Of a stretch of DNA of 64,000 bases, positions 8,876 through 19,154 are shown piece after piece. The stretch's first letter is position 1; each line of letters starts with the position of its first letter. This DNA is from Klebsiella indica (lineage in GTDB: Bacteria > Pseudomonadota > Gammaproteobacteria > Enterobacterales > Enterobacteriaceae), in the NCBI RefSeq assembly GCF_005860775.1, contig NZ_VCHQ01000015.1:62001-126000 (forward strand), read 5' to 3'. The notes below the pieces were generated by a model. The model worked only from the letters and a program-made list of their open reading frames with translations, searched no databases and was not told the DNA's origin. The translations under genes were made by a program, and so were the position numbers.

Positions 8876-11200
8876 ATGCGCGCGCTGAGTCGCATAAAGC
8901 GTCGCTGGCGCTGGCTGGCGGCGAGTATTGCCCTGTTGTGGCTGGCGGTGCTGGCGGCCGACAGAGTGTGGCCGCTGCCGCTGCATGACGTCACGCCTGC
9001 CAGAGTGGTGGTGGCGGAAGACGGGACGCCGCTGTGGCGCTTTGCCGATGCCCAGGGTGTCTGGCGCTATCCGCTGACGCTTACCGATGTGTCACCGTGC
9101 TATTTGCAGGCGCTGATCCAGTATGAAGATCGCTGGTTCTGGGATCATCCCGGCGTAAATCCCCTGGCGGTCGCCAGGGCCGCCTGGCAGGATCTGACCG
9201 CCGGGCGGGTGATCTCCGGAGGCAGTACGCTGACAATGCAGGTAGCACGCCTGATCGATCCGCATCCTCGTACCTTCGGCGGCAAGCTGCGTCAGCTTTG
9301 GCGGGCGCTACAGCTGGAGTGGCATCTGTCAAAAAGCGAAATTCTCACGCTATATCTCAACCGGGTGCCGTTCGGCGGGACACTACAGGGTATCGGCGCG
9401 GCCAGTTGGGCCTATCTCGGTAAACCGCCCGCGCAGTTAAGCTATGGCGAAGCGGCGCTGCTGGCGGTGCTGCCCCAGGCGCCGAGTCGCCTGCGTCCGG
9501 ACCGTTGGCCGCAGCGCGCCCAGGCGGCGCGCGATAAAGTATTGCTGCGGATGCAAAGCCAGGGCGTGTGGCCGTCAAAAGCGGTGCGCGAAGCTATCGA
9601 AGAACCCGTATGGCTGTTTCCGCGCCGGATGCCGCAGCTGGCGCCGCTTTTTTCCCGCCGCGCGCTGGCGGGCAGCCGTGACGAGAAGGTGGTGACAACC
9701 CTCGATGCCGGGCTGCAGCGACAACTGGAGGATCTGGCGCTGAACTGGAAGTCGCGCCTGCCGCCGCGCAGTTCGCTGGCGATGATTGTTGTCGATCATA
9801 CCAATATGAAAGTACGCGGCTGGGTGGGGTCGGCGGATATTCGCGATGACAGCCGCTTTGGTCATATTGATATGGTGTCGGCTATCCGCTCTCCCGGCTC
9901 GTTACTCAAGCCGTTTGTCTATGGTATGGCGCTGGATGAAGGGCTGATTCACCCGGCTTCTTTGTTACAGGATGTTCCGCGCCGCTTTAGCGACTATCGT
10001 CCGGGCAACTTTGATAGCGGTTTTCACGGCCCGGTTAGCGCCAGCGACGCGCTGGTCCGGTCGCTGAATCTTCCGGCGGTGCAGGTGCTGGAGGCCTACG
10101 GACCGAAACGTTTTGCCGCCCGGCTACGTAACGCCGGGTTGTCGCTGGTGCTTCCCGGAGGCGCGGAGCCAAATCTGTCGTTGATCCTCGGCGGCGCCGG
10201 AGCGCGCCTTGAGGATATGGTGGCGGCCTACAGCGCGTTCGCCCGTCATGGTAAGGCGGCGCGACTGCGTATCACGCCGGGCTCTCCGTTACTGGAACGG
10301 CCGCTGCTGTCGCCGGGGGCGGCATGGATTGTGCGGCGCATTCTGGCCGGTGAAGCGCAGCCTGTTCCCGATGCGTCGCTGACGCAGGTGGTGCCGCTGG
10401 CGTGGAAAACGGGCACCAGCTACGGCTATCGCGATGCCTGGGCAATCGGCATAAATGCCCGTTACCTGATCGGTATCTGGACCGGGCGACCCGATGGAAC
10501 GCCGGTCGTCGGGCAGTTTGGCTTTGCCAGCGCGGTGCCGCTGCTTAATCAGGTCAATAACATGCTGTTGGCACGACCGACGATGAGCCGTGGCGGGTTA
10601 CCGACCGATCCGCGCCCGCCATCGGTGAGCGCCGGAACCATTTGCTGGCCCGGCGGGCAGAATTTGCCGACGGGCGATGCGAACTGCCGCCGACGGCTGG
10701 CAACCTGGCTGTTGGATAAGAGCCAGCCGCCGACGCTGCTGCTGCCGGGGCAGGAAGGTATCCGCGGGATCCGTTTCCCGATATGGTTAAATGAAAAAGG
10801 GTTACGAACGGCGGCGGATTGCCCTGGCGCGATGGAGAAAACGATCGACGTCTGGCCGCTGCCGCTGGAGCCCTGGCTACCCGCAGGCGAACGGCGTCTC
10901 GCCAGGTTGCCCGCGGCAGCGGCGGAGTGTTCGCCGCTGCAAATCGTCAATGCCGCTCCGCTGGGGCTATCAGGTATTCGCGAGGGGACGGTAATTAAAC
11001 GTCTGCCCGGCGAGCGCAAGGTTATGCTGCCGTTGCAGACGACCGGCGGGGAAGGGCGGCGCTGGTGGTTTCTGAATGGCGCGCCGCTGACGGCGGAAGG
11101 GGCCGGCATCACCCTTAATCTTGAGCGTGCCGATAGTTACCAGTTGGTGGTGATGGATGAGAGCGGGCAGATTGTTGCCGAGAATTTCACCGTGCAATAA
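8876..11200 (+). CDS. pbpC: penicillin-binding protein 1C
   Basis: A 774-residue class A-type penicillin-binding protein (E. coli 770). A short cytoplasmic Arg-rich tail and one membrane anchor (residues about 14-31) are followed by a family-51 glycosyltransferase domain with the EDRWFWDHPG signature and GGSTLTMQ motif. A transpeptidase domain carries SPGSLLK as the active-site SxxK and KTGTS as the third box. A C-terminal beta domain typical of PBP1C ends the protein. Its ATG immediately follows the yfhM stop (TAAATG), so translation is probably coupled. Family knowledge places it in the periplasm, where it likely repairs peptidoglycan at sites of attack detected with YfhM. Confidence 0.95.
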   Translation: MRALSRIKRRWRWLAASIALLWLAVLAADRVWPLPLHDVTPARVVVAEDGTPLWRFADAQGVWRYPLTLTDVSPCYLQALIQYEDRWFWDHPGVNPLAVARAAWQDLTAGRVISGGSTLTMQVARLIDPHPRTFGGKLRQLWRALQLEWHLSKSEILTLYLNRVPFGGTLQGIGAASWAYLGKPPAQLSYGEAALLAVLPQAPSRLRPDRWPQRAQAARDKVLLRMQSQGVWPSKAVREAIEEPVWLFPRRMPQLAPLFSRRALAGSRDEKVVTTLDAGLQRQLEDLALNWKSRLPPRSSLAMIVVDHTNMKVRGWVGSADIRDDSRFGHIDMVSAIRSPGSLLKPFVYGMALDEGLIHPASLLQDVPRRFSDYRPGNFDSGFHGPVSASDALVRSLNLPAVQVLEAYGPKRFAARLRNAGLSLVLPGGAEPNLSLILGGAGARLEDMVAAYSAFARHGKAARLRITPGSPLLERPLLSPGAAWIVRRILAGEAQPVPDASLTQVVPLAWKTGTSYGYRDAWAIGINARYLIGIWTGRPDGTPVVGQFGFASAVPLLNQVNNMLLARPTMSRGGLPTDPRPPSVSAGTICWPGGQNLPTGDANCRRRLATWLLDKSQPPTLLLPGQEGIRGIRFPIWLNEKGLRTAADCPGAMEKTIDVWPLPLEPWLPAGERRLARLPAAAAECSPLQIVNAAPLGLSGIREGTVIKRLPGERKVMLPLQTTGGEGRRWWFLNGAPLTAEGAGITLNLERADSYQLVVMDESGQIVAENFTVQ

Positions 11201-11315
11201 GCGGCGTGAGGCTTAATTGGCCGGATTTGTTGTTTACGGTCGCTTTTTTTTAAAAAAATGTTACCTAAACACATAGGCAATCGCCATAGATGATGATTAT
11301 AATTCGCGCCTTATT

Positions 11316-11586
11316 TATACCCTAAATAATTCGAGTTGCGGGACAAAACGGTTAACCGCTTTAAACCGCGTTTCTGCTGGCCTCGTCAAGGCGAGGCCAC
11401 AGGCCGAATTACGCGGCGAGAGCGTGAATCCCCGGGCACATCGATAGTTATGTGACTGGGCTGAGTGACAAATCTGCCGGGAGCAGATTTGAACATCGCT
11501 TGCGACGGCCTGTAAGGGCAAGTCGCATGGATGAGACGCGTCGTTCAGAAGTCAACGCATCTGCAATTTGAAGTATGATGGGTATA
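11316..11586. repeat. ERIC/IRU-like intergenic inverted-repeat element, extended copy
   Basis: About 271 bases bounded by imperfect inverted ends (TATACCCTAAATAATTCGAG at the left; reverse complement of the right end TATACCCATCATACTTCAAA), 18 of the outer 24 positions matching. The centre carries the ERIC-type core GTGAATCCCCGGG...GTGACTGGGCTGAG at about 11425-11465. It fills most of the pbpC-ndk gap and ends 45 bases before ndk, so it must be part of, or carry, the ndk promoter and leader region. Related cores lie near 12104 and 50451. Confidence 0.65.
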
Positions 11587-11631
11587 TCGGTCTCATCTGC
11601 GAACCAGAACAACATATATAAAGAGGTTATC

Positions 11632-12063
11632 ATGGCTATCGAACGTACTTTTTCCATCATCAAACCAAACGCGGTGGCAAAAAACGTTATCGGCAGTATC
11701 TTTTCTCGCTTTGAAGCAGCAGGGTTCAAAATTGTTGGCACCAAAATGTTGCATCTGAGCGTTGAGCAGGCTCGTGGTTTCTACGCTGAGCACGAAGGTC
11801 GCCCGTTCTTCGACGGTCTGGTTGAATTTATGACTTCCGGTCCGATCGTGGTTTCCGTGCTGGAAGGCGAAAATGCAGTACAGCGCCACCGCGATCTGCT
11901 GGGCGCAACCAACCCGGCGAACGCGCTGGCGGGCACCCTGCGCGCTGACTATGCGGACAGCTTCACCGAGAACGGCACCCACGGTTCCGACTCCGTTGAA
12001 TCCGCGGCGCGCGAAATCGCGTTCTTCTTTGCTGAAGGCGAGGTTTGCCCGCGCACCCGCTAA
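11632..12063 (+). CDS. ndk: nucleoside diphosphate kinase
   Basis: A 143-residue cytoplasmic enzyme that transfers the gamma phosphate of ATP to nucleoside diphosphates through a phosphohistidine. The signature NGTHGSDS contains the catalytic His (about residue 117). The KPNAVAK nucleotide-binding segment is near the N-terminus. The ATG at 11632 follows an AAGAGG site and gives exactly the 143-residue family length. It stands alone between an ERIC-like element and a second short ERIC-like core before rlmN. Its C-terminal [13 protein letters not shown] differs from the [13 protein letters not shown] of E. coli. Confidence 0.98.
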   Translation: MAIERTFSIIKPNAVAKNVIGSIFSRFEAAGFKIVGTKMLHLSVEQARGFYAEHEGRPFFDGLVEFMTSGPIVVSVLEGENAVQRHRDLLGATNPANALAGTLRADYADSFTENGTHGSDSVESAAREIAFFFAEGEVCPRTR

Positions 12064-12099
12064 TCTTCTGCGTCTTTCACGCCACCGCTTTGTTGGCGT

Positions 12100-12150
12100 T
12101 ATTCGCATACCCCGGTCACAGAGTTATCTATGCTCACGGGGATTTGCGAA
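12100..12150. repeat. ERIC-like core fragment
   Basis: The segment CCCCGGTCACAGAGTT...CTCACGGGGATTTGCG reads, on the reverse strand, like the ERIC core GCxAATCCCC...GTGACxGGGG seen in the copies at 11425 and 50451. No flanking inverted ends are present, so this is a short or decayed copy just after ndk. Confidence 0.45.
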
Positions 12151-12265
12151 CTGGCCGCTTTGCGACAGTTGAAAATCCTTAGAGGATCAGGCCGGCAGTT
12201 ACAGATTTTTTCATCATTGCCGCGTGCAAACGTGGTATTGATGGGCCAGAATTTGTAGAATACAG

Positions 12266-12305
12266 CGCCCCGGATGAGCCGTTGCTCTCCGGGGCGTTTC
12301 TTTTT
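12266..12305 (+). terminator. Rho-independent terminator between ndk and rlmN
   Basis: A 9-bp perfect stem (CGCCCCGGA/TCCGGGGCG) with a 13-base loop is followed by TTTCTTTTT. It probably ends ndk transcription, or acts as a leader terminator since it lies only 48 bases before rlmN. Confidence 0.8.
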
Positions 12306-12352
12306 CAACCCTCCAGGGGCCATAACGTGTAATAACGAGGCCGGAATCAATT

Positions 12353-13519
12353 ATGTCTGAACAAATAGTCACACCTGATAGCGCCGCGCTGACGGTGCCG
12401 AACAACGATGCCAAAATCAACCTGCTGGATCTCAACCGTCAGCAGATGCGCGAGTTTTTCAAAAACATGGGCGAAAAGCCTTTCCGCGCCGATCAGGTGA
12501 TGAAATGGATGTATCACTACTGCTGCGATAACTTTGATGAGATGACCGACATCAACAAAGTTCTGCGCAGCAAACTGAAAGAAGTCGCGGAGATCCGCGC
12601 GCCGGAAGTCGTTGAAGAGCAGCGCTCCAGCGACGGCACCATCAAATGGGCGATTGCCGTCGGCGATCAGCGCGTTGAAACGGTGTATATCCCGGAAGAC
12701 GATCGCGCCACTCTGTGCGTCTCTTCACAGGTTGGCTGTGCGCTGGAGTGTAAATTCTGCTCTACTGCGCAGCAGGGCTTTAACCGTAACCTGCGGGTGT
12801 CGGAAATTATTGGCCAGGTCTGGCGCGCGGCGAAAATTGTCGGCGCGGTGAAAACCACCGGCGTGCGTCCGATCACCAATGTGGTGATGATGGGAATGGG
12901 CGAGCCGCTGCTGAACCTGACCAACGTGGTTCCGGCAATGGAAATCATGTTGGACGACTTCGGCTTTGGTCTTTCCAAACGCCGCGTCACGCTCTCCACT
13001 TCCGGCGTGGTTCCGGCGCTGGACAAACTGGGCGATATGATTGACGTGGCGCTGGCGATCTCCCTGCACGCGCCGAACGACACCATTCGCGATGAGATCG
13101 TGCCGATCAACAAGAAATACAATATTGAAACTTTCCTGAATTCGGTGCGTGGCTACATTTCGAAGTCCAACGCCAACCAGGGTCGCGTCACCATCGAGTA
13201 CGTTATGTTGGATCACGTCAATGACGGTACCGAACATGCGCATGAACTGGCTGCGCTGTTGAAAGATACGCCGTGCAAGATCAACCTGATTCCGTGGAAC
13301 CCTTTCCCGGGCGCGCCGTATGGTCGTAGCTCCAACAGCCGTATCGACCGTTTCTCTAAGGTGCTGATGGAGTATGGCTTCACCACCATTGTGCGTAAAA
13401 CCCGTGGTGACGATATTGACGCCGCCTGCGGTCAACTGGCCGGGGATGTTATCGATCGTACCAAGCGTACGCTGCGTAAACGGATGCAGGGTGAAGCGAT
13501 CGCGGTGAAAGCAGTCTGA
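12353..13519 (+). CDS. rlmN: 23S rRNA (A2503-C2)/tRNA (A37-C2) methyltransferase
   Basis: Radical-SAM enzyme that methylates C2 of A2503 in 23S rRNA and of A37 in some tRNAs. The 388-residue product has the CALECKFC motif giving the 4Fe-4S cysteines 133 and 136 together with Cys129. The C-terminal AACGQL supplies the methyl-carrying Cys. The second methylation cysteine and [12 protein letters not shown]-binding motif are also present. The ATG at 12353 gives a protein four residues longer than the E. coli protein. It starts the conserved run rlmN-rodZ-ispG-hisS-yfgM-bamB-der. Confidence 0.97.
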   Translation: MSEQIVTPDSAALTVPNNDAKINLLDLNRQQMREFFKNMGEKPFRADQVMKWMYHYCCDNFDEMTDINKVLRSKLKEVAEIRAPEVVEEQRSSDGTIKWAIAVGDQRVETVYIPEDDRATLCVSSQVGCALECKFCSTAQQGFNRNLRVSEIIGQVWRAAKIVGAVKTTGVRPITNVVMMGMGEPLLNLTNVVPAMEIMLDDFGFGLSKRRVTLSTSGVVPALDKLGDMIDVALAISLHAPNDTIRDEIVPINKKYNIETFLNSVRGYISKSNANQGRVTIEYVMLDHVNDGTEHAHELAALLKDTPCKINLIPWNPFPGAPYGRSSNSRIDRFSKVLMEYGFTTIVRKTRGDDIDAACGQLAGDVIDRTKRTLRKRMQGEAIAVKAV

Positions 13520-13793
13520 TAAATGATGCAATGCACAACCCAGGATGTGTGTTGCGTCACTCTGTTGCATCGCCGGGCGAAATACGCTGTTCTGATTAAT
13601 AATTACGGTGCGTTTTTGTCGACTTTGAGGCAGTATGTAGCGGTACAACAACCGCTTAGCATTCAATATTGATAAGTCTCTGTGATAGCGCGTCATACGG
13701 ACTTATACTGTTTGTCTGACGTTGAGCAGATGTCTCGCGGCGCGGGGTTACCGGCGCTGAACTTTAAATTTCACGTACCAGTAGTTGTAACGA

Positions 13794-14771
13794 ATGAATA
13801 CTGAAGCCACTCAAGATCATCAAGAAGCAAACACCACGGGCGCGCGTCTGCGTAATGCCCGCGAACAACTCGGGCTCAGCCAACAAGCCGTGGCTGAACG
13901 CTTATGCCTGAAGGTTTCCACGGTTCGTGATATTGAAGACGATAAGGCGCCTGCCGATCTTGCTTCAACCTTCCTGCGCGGCTATATCCGCTCTTATGCC
14001 CGTCTTGTGCATATCCCGGAAGAAGAACTGCTGCCGATGATGGCAAAGCAGGCGCCGATTCGTGCGGCGAAAGTTGCGCCGATGCAGAGCTTCTCGCTCG
14101 GCAAACGCCGTAAAAAGCGTGACGGCTGGCTGATGAGTTTCACTTGGCTGGTGCTGTTCGTGGTGATTGGCCTCAGCGGCGCCTGGTGGTGGCAGGATCA
14201 CAAAGCACAGCAGGACGAGATCTCCACCATGGCCGATCAATCTTCCGCTGAACTCAATGCTGTCGATAACAGCAGTCAACGTATCCCTCTGGATAACAGT
14301 ACGGCGAATTCCACACCGGACGCTGTTGCGAACAGTGCGCCGGTAGAGGCTCCTCCGGCGCCTGCGGCGTCGACTCCGGCTCCGGTTGATAATAACGCCG
14401 TCGTTGCGCCTTCTCAGGCGAACGTTGACACGACGGCAGCTCCAGCGCCCGCAAATCCGGCTTCACCACTGCCGACCGATCAGGCAAGTGTGGCCGCTGC
14501 GGCGACCTCTGTTCAGGATCTGGTGTTGAACTTTACCGCTGACTGCTGGCTGGAAGTCAGCGATTCCACCGGTAAAAAGCTGTTCAGCGGTTTGCAGCGC
14601 AAAGGCGGTAATCTCAATCTGAGCGGTCATCCGCCTTATAAACTGAAAATCGGTGCGCCGGCGGCGGTGCAGATTCAGTATCTGGGTAAACCCGTCGATT
14701 TAAGTCGTTTTATCAGAACTAACCAGGTTGCGCGTCTGACCCTCAATGCCGAACCATCACCGGCGCAGTAA
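13794..14771 (+). CDS. rodZ: cytoskeletal membrane protein, MreB anchor
   Basis: A bitopic inner-membrane protein that links the MreB filament to the wall-elongation machinery and keeps rod shape. Domains in order over 325 residues: a cytoplasmic helix-turn-helix (about residues 17-80, with [19 protein letters not shown]), a basic KRRKKR juxtamembrane stretch near 104, one membrane segment (about 112-131), a low-complexity Pro/Ala/Thr-rich periplasmic linker (about 150-240), and a C-terminal beta domain beginning [15 protein letters not shown]. coli RodZ is 337 residues; the difference lies in the linker. It lies 26 bases upstream of ispG, so co-transcription is likely. Confidence 0.96.
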   Translation: MNTEATQDHQEANTTGARLRNAREQLGLSQQAVAERLCLKVSTVRDIEDDKAPADLASTFLRGYIRSYARLVHIPEEELLPMMAKQAPIRAAKVAPMQSFSLGKRRKKRDGWLMSFTWLVLFVVIGLSGAWWWQDHKAQQDEISTMADQSSAELNAVDNSSQRIPLDNSTANSTPDAVANSAPVEAPPAPAASTPAPVDNNAVVAPSQANVDTTAAPAPANPASPLPTDQASVAAAATSVQDLVLNFTADCWLEVSDSTGKKLFSGLQRKGGNLNLSGHPPYKLKIGAPAAVQIQYLGKPVDLSRFIRTNQVARLTLNAEPSPAQ

Positions 14772-14797
14772 CAGACGGGTAACGCGGGAGATTTTTC

Positions 14798-15919
14798 ATG
14801 CATAACCAGGCTCCGATTCAACGTAGAAAATCGAAACGAATTTACGTTGGGAATGTGCCGATTGGCGATGGCGCCCCCATTGCCGTACAGTCGATGACAA
14901 ACACGCGCACCACTGATGTGGCAGCGACGGTCAAGCAAATTAAAGCTCTGGAGCGCGTTGGCGCAGATATCGTTCGCGTTTCGGTGCCAACGATGGATGC
15001 GGCGGAAGCCTTCAGGCTTATCAAACAGCAGGTTAATGTCCCGCTGGTCGCCGATATCCACTTCGATTACCGAATTGCGCTGAAAGTGGCGGAATATGGC
15101 GTCGATTGCCTGCGTATTAACCCGGGTAATATCGGCAATGAAGAGCGTATCCGTATGGTGGTGGATTGCGCTCGTGATAAAAATATCCCCATTCGCATTG
15201 GCGTGAATGCCGGTTCACTGGAAAGAGATCTCCAGGAAAAATACGGCGAGCCGACCCCACAGGCGCTTCTGGAGTCAGCGATGCGTCATGTTGATCATCT
15301 CGATCGTCTGAATTTTGAACAGTTCAAGGTCAGCGTAAAAGCGTCCGATGTCTTCCTCGCGGTCGAGTCCTATCGTCTGTTGGCTAAACAGATCGAGCAG
15401 CCTCTGCATCTTGGGATCACCGAAGCGGGCGGCGCGCGCAGCGGCGCGGTGAAGTCCGCTATCGGGCTCGGTTTACTGCTTTCCGAAGGGATCGGCGATA
15501 CCCTGCGTGTTTCCCTCGCGGCGGATCCGGTTGAAGAGATTAAAGTCGGCTTCGATATTCTGAAGTCGCTGCGAATCCGCTCTCGCGGCATCAACTTTAT
15601 TGCCTGCCCGACCTGTTCTCGCCAGGAATTTGACGTTATCGGTACCGTCAATGCGCTGGAGCAGCGCCTGGAAGATATCATTACGCCAATGGATATTTCG
15701 ATCATTGGCTGTGTTGTAAACGGTCCCGGCGAGGCGCTGGTTTCGACGCTTGGCGTGACCGGCGGCAATAAAAAAAGCGGCCTGTACGAAGATGGTGTGC
15801 GTAAAGACAGGCTGGATAACGACGATATGATCGCGCAACTGGAATCGCGTATTCGTGCGAAAGCTTCGATGCTTGATGAAGCGCGTCGTATCGATATTCA
15901 GCAGGTTGAAGCGAAATAA
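14798..15919 (+). CDS. ispG: 4-hydroxy-3-methylbut-2-enyl diphosphate synthase (flavodoxin)
   Basis: Iron-sulfur enzyme of the non-mevalonate isoprenoid pathway that converts MEcPP to HMBPP. The 373-residue protein contains the cluster cysteines in CPTCSR (about residue 270) and GCVVNGPGE (about 305), with the TIM-barrel part before them. The start [20 protein letters not shown] matches the E. coli homologue and follows a GGGAG-type site. It is 26 bases downstream of rodZ and 91 bases upstream of hisS, with two hairpins in the latter gap. Confidence 0.97.
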   Translation: MHNQAPIQRRKSKRIYVGNVPIGDGAPIAVQSMTNTRTTDVAATVKQIKALERVGADIVRVSVPTMDAAEAFRLIKQQVNVPLVADIHFDYRIALKVAEYGVDCLRINPGNIGNEERIRMVVDCARDKNIPIRIGVNAGSLERDLQEKYGEPTPQALLESAMRHVDHLDRLNFEQFKVSVKASDVFLAVESYRLLAKQIEQPLHLGITEAGGARSGAVKSAIGLGLLLSEGIGDTLRVSLAADPVEEIKVGFDILKSLRIRSRGINFIACPTCSRQEFDVIGTVNALEQRLEDIITPMDISIIGCVVNGPGEALVSTLGVTGGNKKSGLYEDGVRKDRLDNDDMIAQLESRIRAKASMLDEARRIDIQQVEAK

Positions 15920-15990
15920 CGTATTGGGAAGCAATACGCTTCCCGTGTATGATTGAACCTGCGGGCGCGAAGCGTCGGGGTTCATTTTTG
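15920..15990 (+). ncRNA. sroE: candidate SroE-type small RNA in the ispG-hisS spacer
   Basis: In E. coli the small RNA SroE maps to this gcpE(ispG)-hisS spacer. Here the spacer folds into two hairpins: GGGAAGCAATACGCTTCCC at about 15926-15944, and a second (TGAACC/GGTTCA at 15954-15959 and 15979-15984) followed by five T. The identity rests on position and hairpin layout, not on an alignment. Confidence 0.45.
15954..15990 (+). terminator. Rho-independent terminator or attenuator before hisS
   Basis: The stem TGAACC/GGTTCA, extended inside by GCGCGAAGCG pairing, is followed by ATTTTTG. It sits 21 bases before the hisS start, so it can end ispG or SroE transcription or reduce read-through into hisS. 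Confidence 0.5.
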
Positions 15991-16010
15991 TATATATAAA
16001 GAGACTAAAC

Positions 16011-17285
16011 GTGGCAAAGAACATTCAAGCCATCCGTGGCATGAACGATTATCTGCCGGGCGAAACCGCTCTCTGGCAGCGCATTGAAGGCTCACTGAAG
16101 CAGGTGCTTGGTAGCTACGGTTACAGCGAGATCCGTTTGCCGATTGTAGAGCAGACCCCGTTATTCAAACGCGCTATCGGTGAAGTGACCGACGTGGTTG
16201 AAAAAGAGATGTACACCTTTGAGGACCGCAACGGCGATAGCCTGACCCTGCGTCCGGAAGGTACCGCTGGTTGCGTGCGCGCCGGTATTGAACATGGTCT
16301 CCTGTACAATCAAGAGCAACGCCTGTGGTACATCGGGCCGATGTTCCGTCATGAGCGTCCGCAAAAGGGGCGCTATCGCCAGTTCCACCAGATAGGCGCA
16401 GAAGTTTTTGGCCTGCAGGGCCCGGACATCGACGCGGAACTGATTATGCTCACCGCCCGCTGGTGGCGTGAACTGGGTATCTCCGGCCATGTTGCCCTGG
16501 AGCTGAACTCTATCGGTTCGCTGGAAGCCCGCGCCAACTATCGCGACGCACTGGTGGCCTATCTTGAACAATTTAAAGATAAGCTTGATGAAGACTGCAA
16601 ACGCCGCATGTACAGCAACCCGCTACGCGTGCTGGATTCGAAAAATCCTGAGGTACAGGCGCTGCTGAACGACGCGCCGGCGCTGGGCGACTATCTGGAT
16701 GAAGAGTCTAAAGCGCACTTTGCCGGGCTGTGCGCGCTGCTGGATGATGCCGGTATCCGCTATACCGTGAATCAGCGTCTGGTGCGCGGTCTTGATTATT
16801 ACAACCGCACGGTATTTGAGTGGGTAACCACCAGCCTTGGTTCCCAGGGGACCGTCTGCGCTGGCGGCCGTTATGACGGTCTGGTTGAGCAGCTCGGTGG
16901 CCGCGCCGCGCCTGGCGTAGGTTTTGCGATGGGGCTGGAACGTCTTGTTTTACTGGTCCAGGCAGTGAATCCGGAATTTAAAGCCGATCCTGTTGTCGAT
17001 ATATACCTGGTAGCCTCCGGAACCGGCACCCAGTCTGCAGCAATGCGTCTGGCTGAGCAGGTACGCGATGCGTTACCCGGCGTTAAGCTGATGACCAACC
17101 ACGGCGGCGGCAACTTTAAGAAGCAGTTTGCGCGCGCTGATAAATGGGGCGCGCGCGTTGCGCTGGTGCTGGGTGAATCAGAAATCGCTGACGGAAACGT
17201 GGTAGTGAAAGATTTACGCTCAGGTGAGCAAACTACCGTAACGCAGGATAGCGTTGCCGCGCATTTGCGCACACTTCTGGGGTAA
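16011..17285 (+). CDS. hisS: histidyl-tRNA synthetase
   Basis: Class II aminoacyl-tRNA synthetase that charges tRNA-His. The 424-residue product matches the E. coli length. Motif 2 is seen at about residues 107-124 ([17 protein letters not shown]), the histidine-specific [15 protein letters not shown] near residue 257, and motif 3 near [11 protein letters not shown] (about 302). The C-terminal anticodon-binding domain starts near 325. The start codon at 16011 is a GTG preceded by AAAGAGAC. The following yfgM begins 34 bases after the stop. Confidence 0.98.
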   Translation: MAKNIQAIRGMNDYLPGETALWQRIEGSLKQVLGSYGYSEIRLPIVEQTPLFKRAIGEVTDVVEKEMYTFEDRNGDSLTLRPEGTAGCVRAGIEHGLLYNQEQRLWYIGPMFRHERPQKGRYRQFHQIGAEVFGLQGPDIDAELIMLTARWWRELGISGHVALELNSIGSLEARANYRDALVAYLEQFKDKLDEDCKRRMYSNPLRVLDSKNPEVQALLNDAPALGDYLDEESKAHFAGLCALLDDAGIRYTVNQRLVRGLDYYNRTVFEWVTTSLGSQGTVCAGGRYDGLVEQLGGRAAPGVGFAMGLERLVLLVQAVNPEFKADPVVDIYLVASGTGTQSAAMRLAEQVRDALPGVKLMTNHGGGNFKKQFARADKWGARVALVLGESEIADGNVVVKDLRSGEQTTVTQDSVAAHLRTLLG

Positions 17286-17319
17286 TCTCCCGGGAATCAT
17301 TAGTCAGGAGAAGGACTGC

Positions 17320-17940
17320 GTGGAAATTTACAATAACGAAAATGATCAGGTCGATGCGCTTAAGCGTTTCTTTGCCGAAAATGGCAAAGCGCTGGCCGTC
17401 GGGGTGATTTTAGGCGTTGGCGCACTGGTTGGCTGGCGCTACTGGACCTCCCATCAGTTAGATACCGCCAGAGGCTCATCGCTGGCTTATGAGAATGCGA
17501 TTTCCGCGCTCAAATCGGATAAGCCAGATGCGCTGAACGCCGCGCAGAAGTTTGCCGCCGACAGCAAAAACACCTATGGTGCCTTTGCTTCGCTTGAGCT
17601 GGCGCAGCAGTTTGTTGATAAAAACGACCTGCAGAGTGCTGAAAAGCAGCTTCAGCAGGGGCTGGCGGCCGCTTCTGATGATAACCTGAAATCGGTTATC
17701 AATTTGCGTCTTGCGCGTGTACAACTGCAGCTTAAGCAACCCGATGCGGCGCTGAAAACCCTGGATGCCGTGAAAGGCGAAGGCTGGACGGCGATTGTTG
17801 CCGATTTGCGCGGCGAGATCCTGCTGAGTAAAGGCGATAAGCAAGGGGCGAAAGCGGCCTGGGAAGCTGGCTCGACAAGCGATGCTTCACCGGCGCTCAG
17901 CGAAATGATGCGTATGAAAATAAATAATTTGTCCATCTGA
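17320..17940 (+). CDS. yfgM: periplasmic chaperone/ancillary SecYEG translocon subunit YfgM
   Basis: A 206-residue inner-membrane-anchored protein with a large periplasmic TPR-like domain. In E. coli it associates with PpiD and SecYEG and helps hand over secreted proteins. The GTG at 17320 is chosen because an AGGAG site lies about nine bases upstream and the product then has the exact E. coli length and start (VEIYNNENDQ). An in-frame upstream start would overlap hisS. One membrane segment spans about residues 24-42 (LAVGVILGVGALVGW). Helical repeats rich in LQ/LA follow. bamB begins 10 bases later. Confidence 0.95.
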   Translation: MEIYNNENDQVDALKRFFAENGKALAVGVILGVGALVGWRYWTSHQLDTARGSSLAYENAISALKSDKPDALNAAQKFAADSKNTYGAFASLELAQQFVDKNDLQSAEKQLQQGLAAASDDNLKSVINLRLARVQLQLKQPDAALKTLDAVKGEGWTAIVADLRGEILLSKGDKQGAKAAWEAGSTSDASPALSEMMRMKINNLSI

Positions 17941-17950
17941 GAGGGACTCG

Positions 17951-19129
17951 ATGCAATTGCGTAAATTACTTTTGCCAGGGCTGCTTTCCGTTACCTTACT
18001 GAGCGGTTGTTCGTTGTTCAACGGCGAAGAAGATGTGGTGAAGATGTCGCCACTGCCGACGGTGGAAAACCAGTTTACGCCGTCCACGTCCTGGAGCACC
18101 TCTGTCGGCGACGGTATTGGCGAATTCTACTCTAATCTGCACCCAGCTTTTGCTGATGGTGTGGTGTATGCCGCCGATCGTAAAGGTACCGTTAAGGCCC
18201 TGAGCTCAGGCGACGGTAAAGAGGTATGGTCGGTTAACCTGGCTGAGAAAGACGGCTGGTTCTCACGTGCGCCTGCGTTGCTTTCCGGTGGCGTCACTGT
18301 TTCCGGCGGTCATGTTTATATCGGTAGCGAAAAAGCCAAAGTTTATGCGCTGAATACCAGCGACGGTAGCGTCGCATGGGAGACGAGCGTTGCGGGCGAA
18401 GCGATGTCTCGTCCGGTCGTGAGCGACGGCATGGTCCTGATCCATACCTCCAACGGTCAGTTGCAGGCGCTGAACGAAGCCGATGGGGCGATAAAATGGA
18501 CCGTTAACCTTGATATGCCCGCACTCTCCCTGCGCGGTGAATCCGCGCCGGCTACCGCCTATGGCGCCGCTATTGTTGGCGGTGATAACGGCCGCGTCAG
18601 CGCGGTGCTGATGCAGCAAGGGCAAATGATTTGGCAACAGCGCATTTCTACAGCGACCGGGCCGACTGAAATCGATCGTCTTAATGACGTTGATACGACG
18701 CCGGTTATCGTGAACGGTGTGGTTTATGTGCTGGCTTATAACGGCAATCTGACAGCGCTTGATCTGCGCAGTGGTCAGATTATGTGGAAACGTGAACTGG
18801 GCTCGGTAAACGACTTTATCGTTGACGGAAACCGTATTTACCTGGTAGACCAGAACGATCGCCTGCTGGCGCTGACCACCGATGGCGGCGTGACGCTGTG
18901 GACGCAAAGCGATCTACTGCATCGTCTGTTGACGGCGCCTGCGTTGTATAATGGCAACCTGGTTGTTGGCGATAGCGAAGGTTATATGCACTGGATCAAT
19001 CCCGAAGATGGTCACTTTGTCGCTCAGCAGAAGGTGGACAGCTCAGGCTTCCTGACCGATCCGATCGTTGCTGACGGTAAGTTGCTGATCCAGGCCAAAG
19101 ACGGCACGCTGTACGCGATTACGCTTTAA
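17951..19129 (+). CDS. bamB: outer-membrane assembly lipoprotein BamB
   Basis: A 392-residue subunit of the BAM complex that inserts beta-barrel proteins in the outer membrane. The signal peptide ends in the lipobox LLSGC with lipidated Cys20. Ser at +2 allows outer-membrane sorting. The rest is an eight-bladed propeller, visible as repeated GxVYAxxxxGxxxAL units (for example DGVVYAADRKGTVKALSSGD and GHVYIGSEKAKVYAL). It lies directly behind yfgM and is followed by a strong terminator. Confidence 0.97.
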   Translation: MQLRKLLLPGLLSVTLLSGCSLFNGEEDVVKMSPLPTVENQFTPSTSWSTSVGDGIGEFYSNLHPAFADGVVYAADRKGTVKALSSGDGKEVWSVNLAEKDGWFSRAPALLSGGVTVSGGHVYIGSEKAKVYALNTSDGSVAWETSVAGEAMSRPVVSDGMVLIHTSNGQLQALNEADGAIKWTVNLDMPALSLRGESAPATAYGAAIVGGDNGRVSAVLMQQGQMIWQQRISTATGPTEIDRLNDVDTTPVIVNGVVYVLAYNGNLTALDLRSGQIMWKRELGSVNDFIVDGNRIYLVDQNDRLLALTTDGGVTLWTQSDLLHRLLTAPALYNGNLVVGDSEGYMHWINPEDGHFVAQQKVDSSGFLTDPIVADGKLLIQAKDGTLYAITL

Positions 19130-19154
19130 ATACGGCAGTTGTCTGGTTTTGAGA

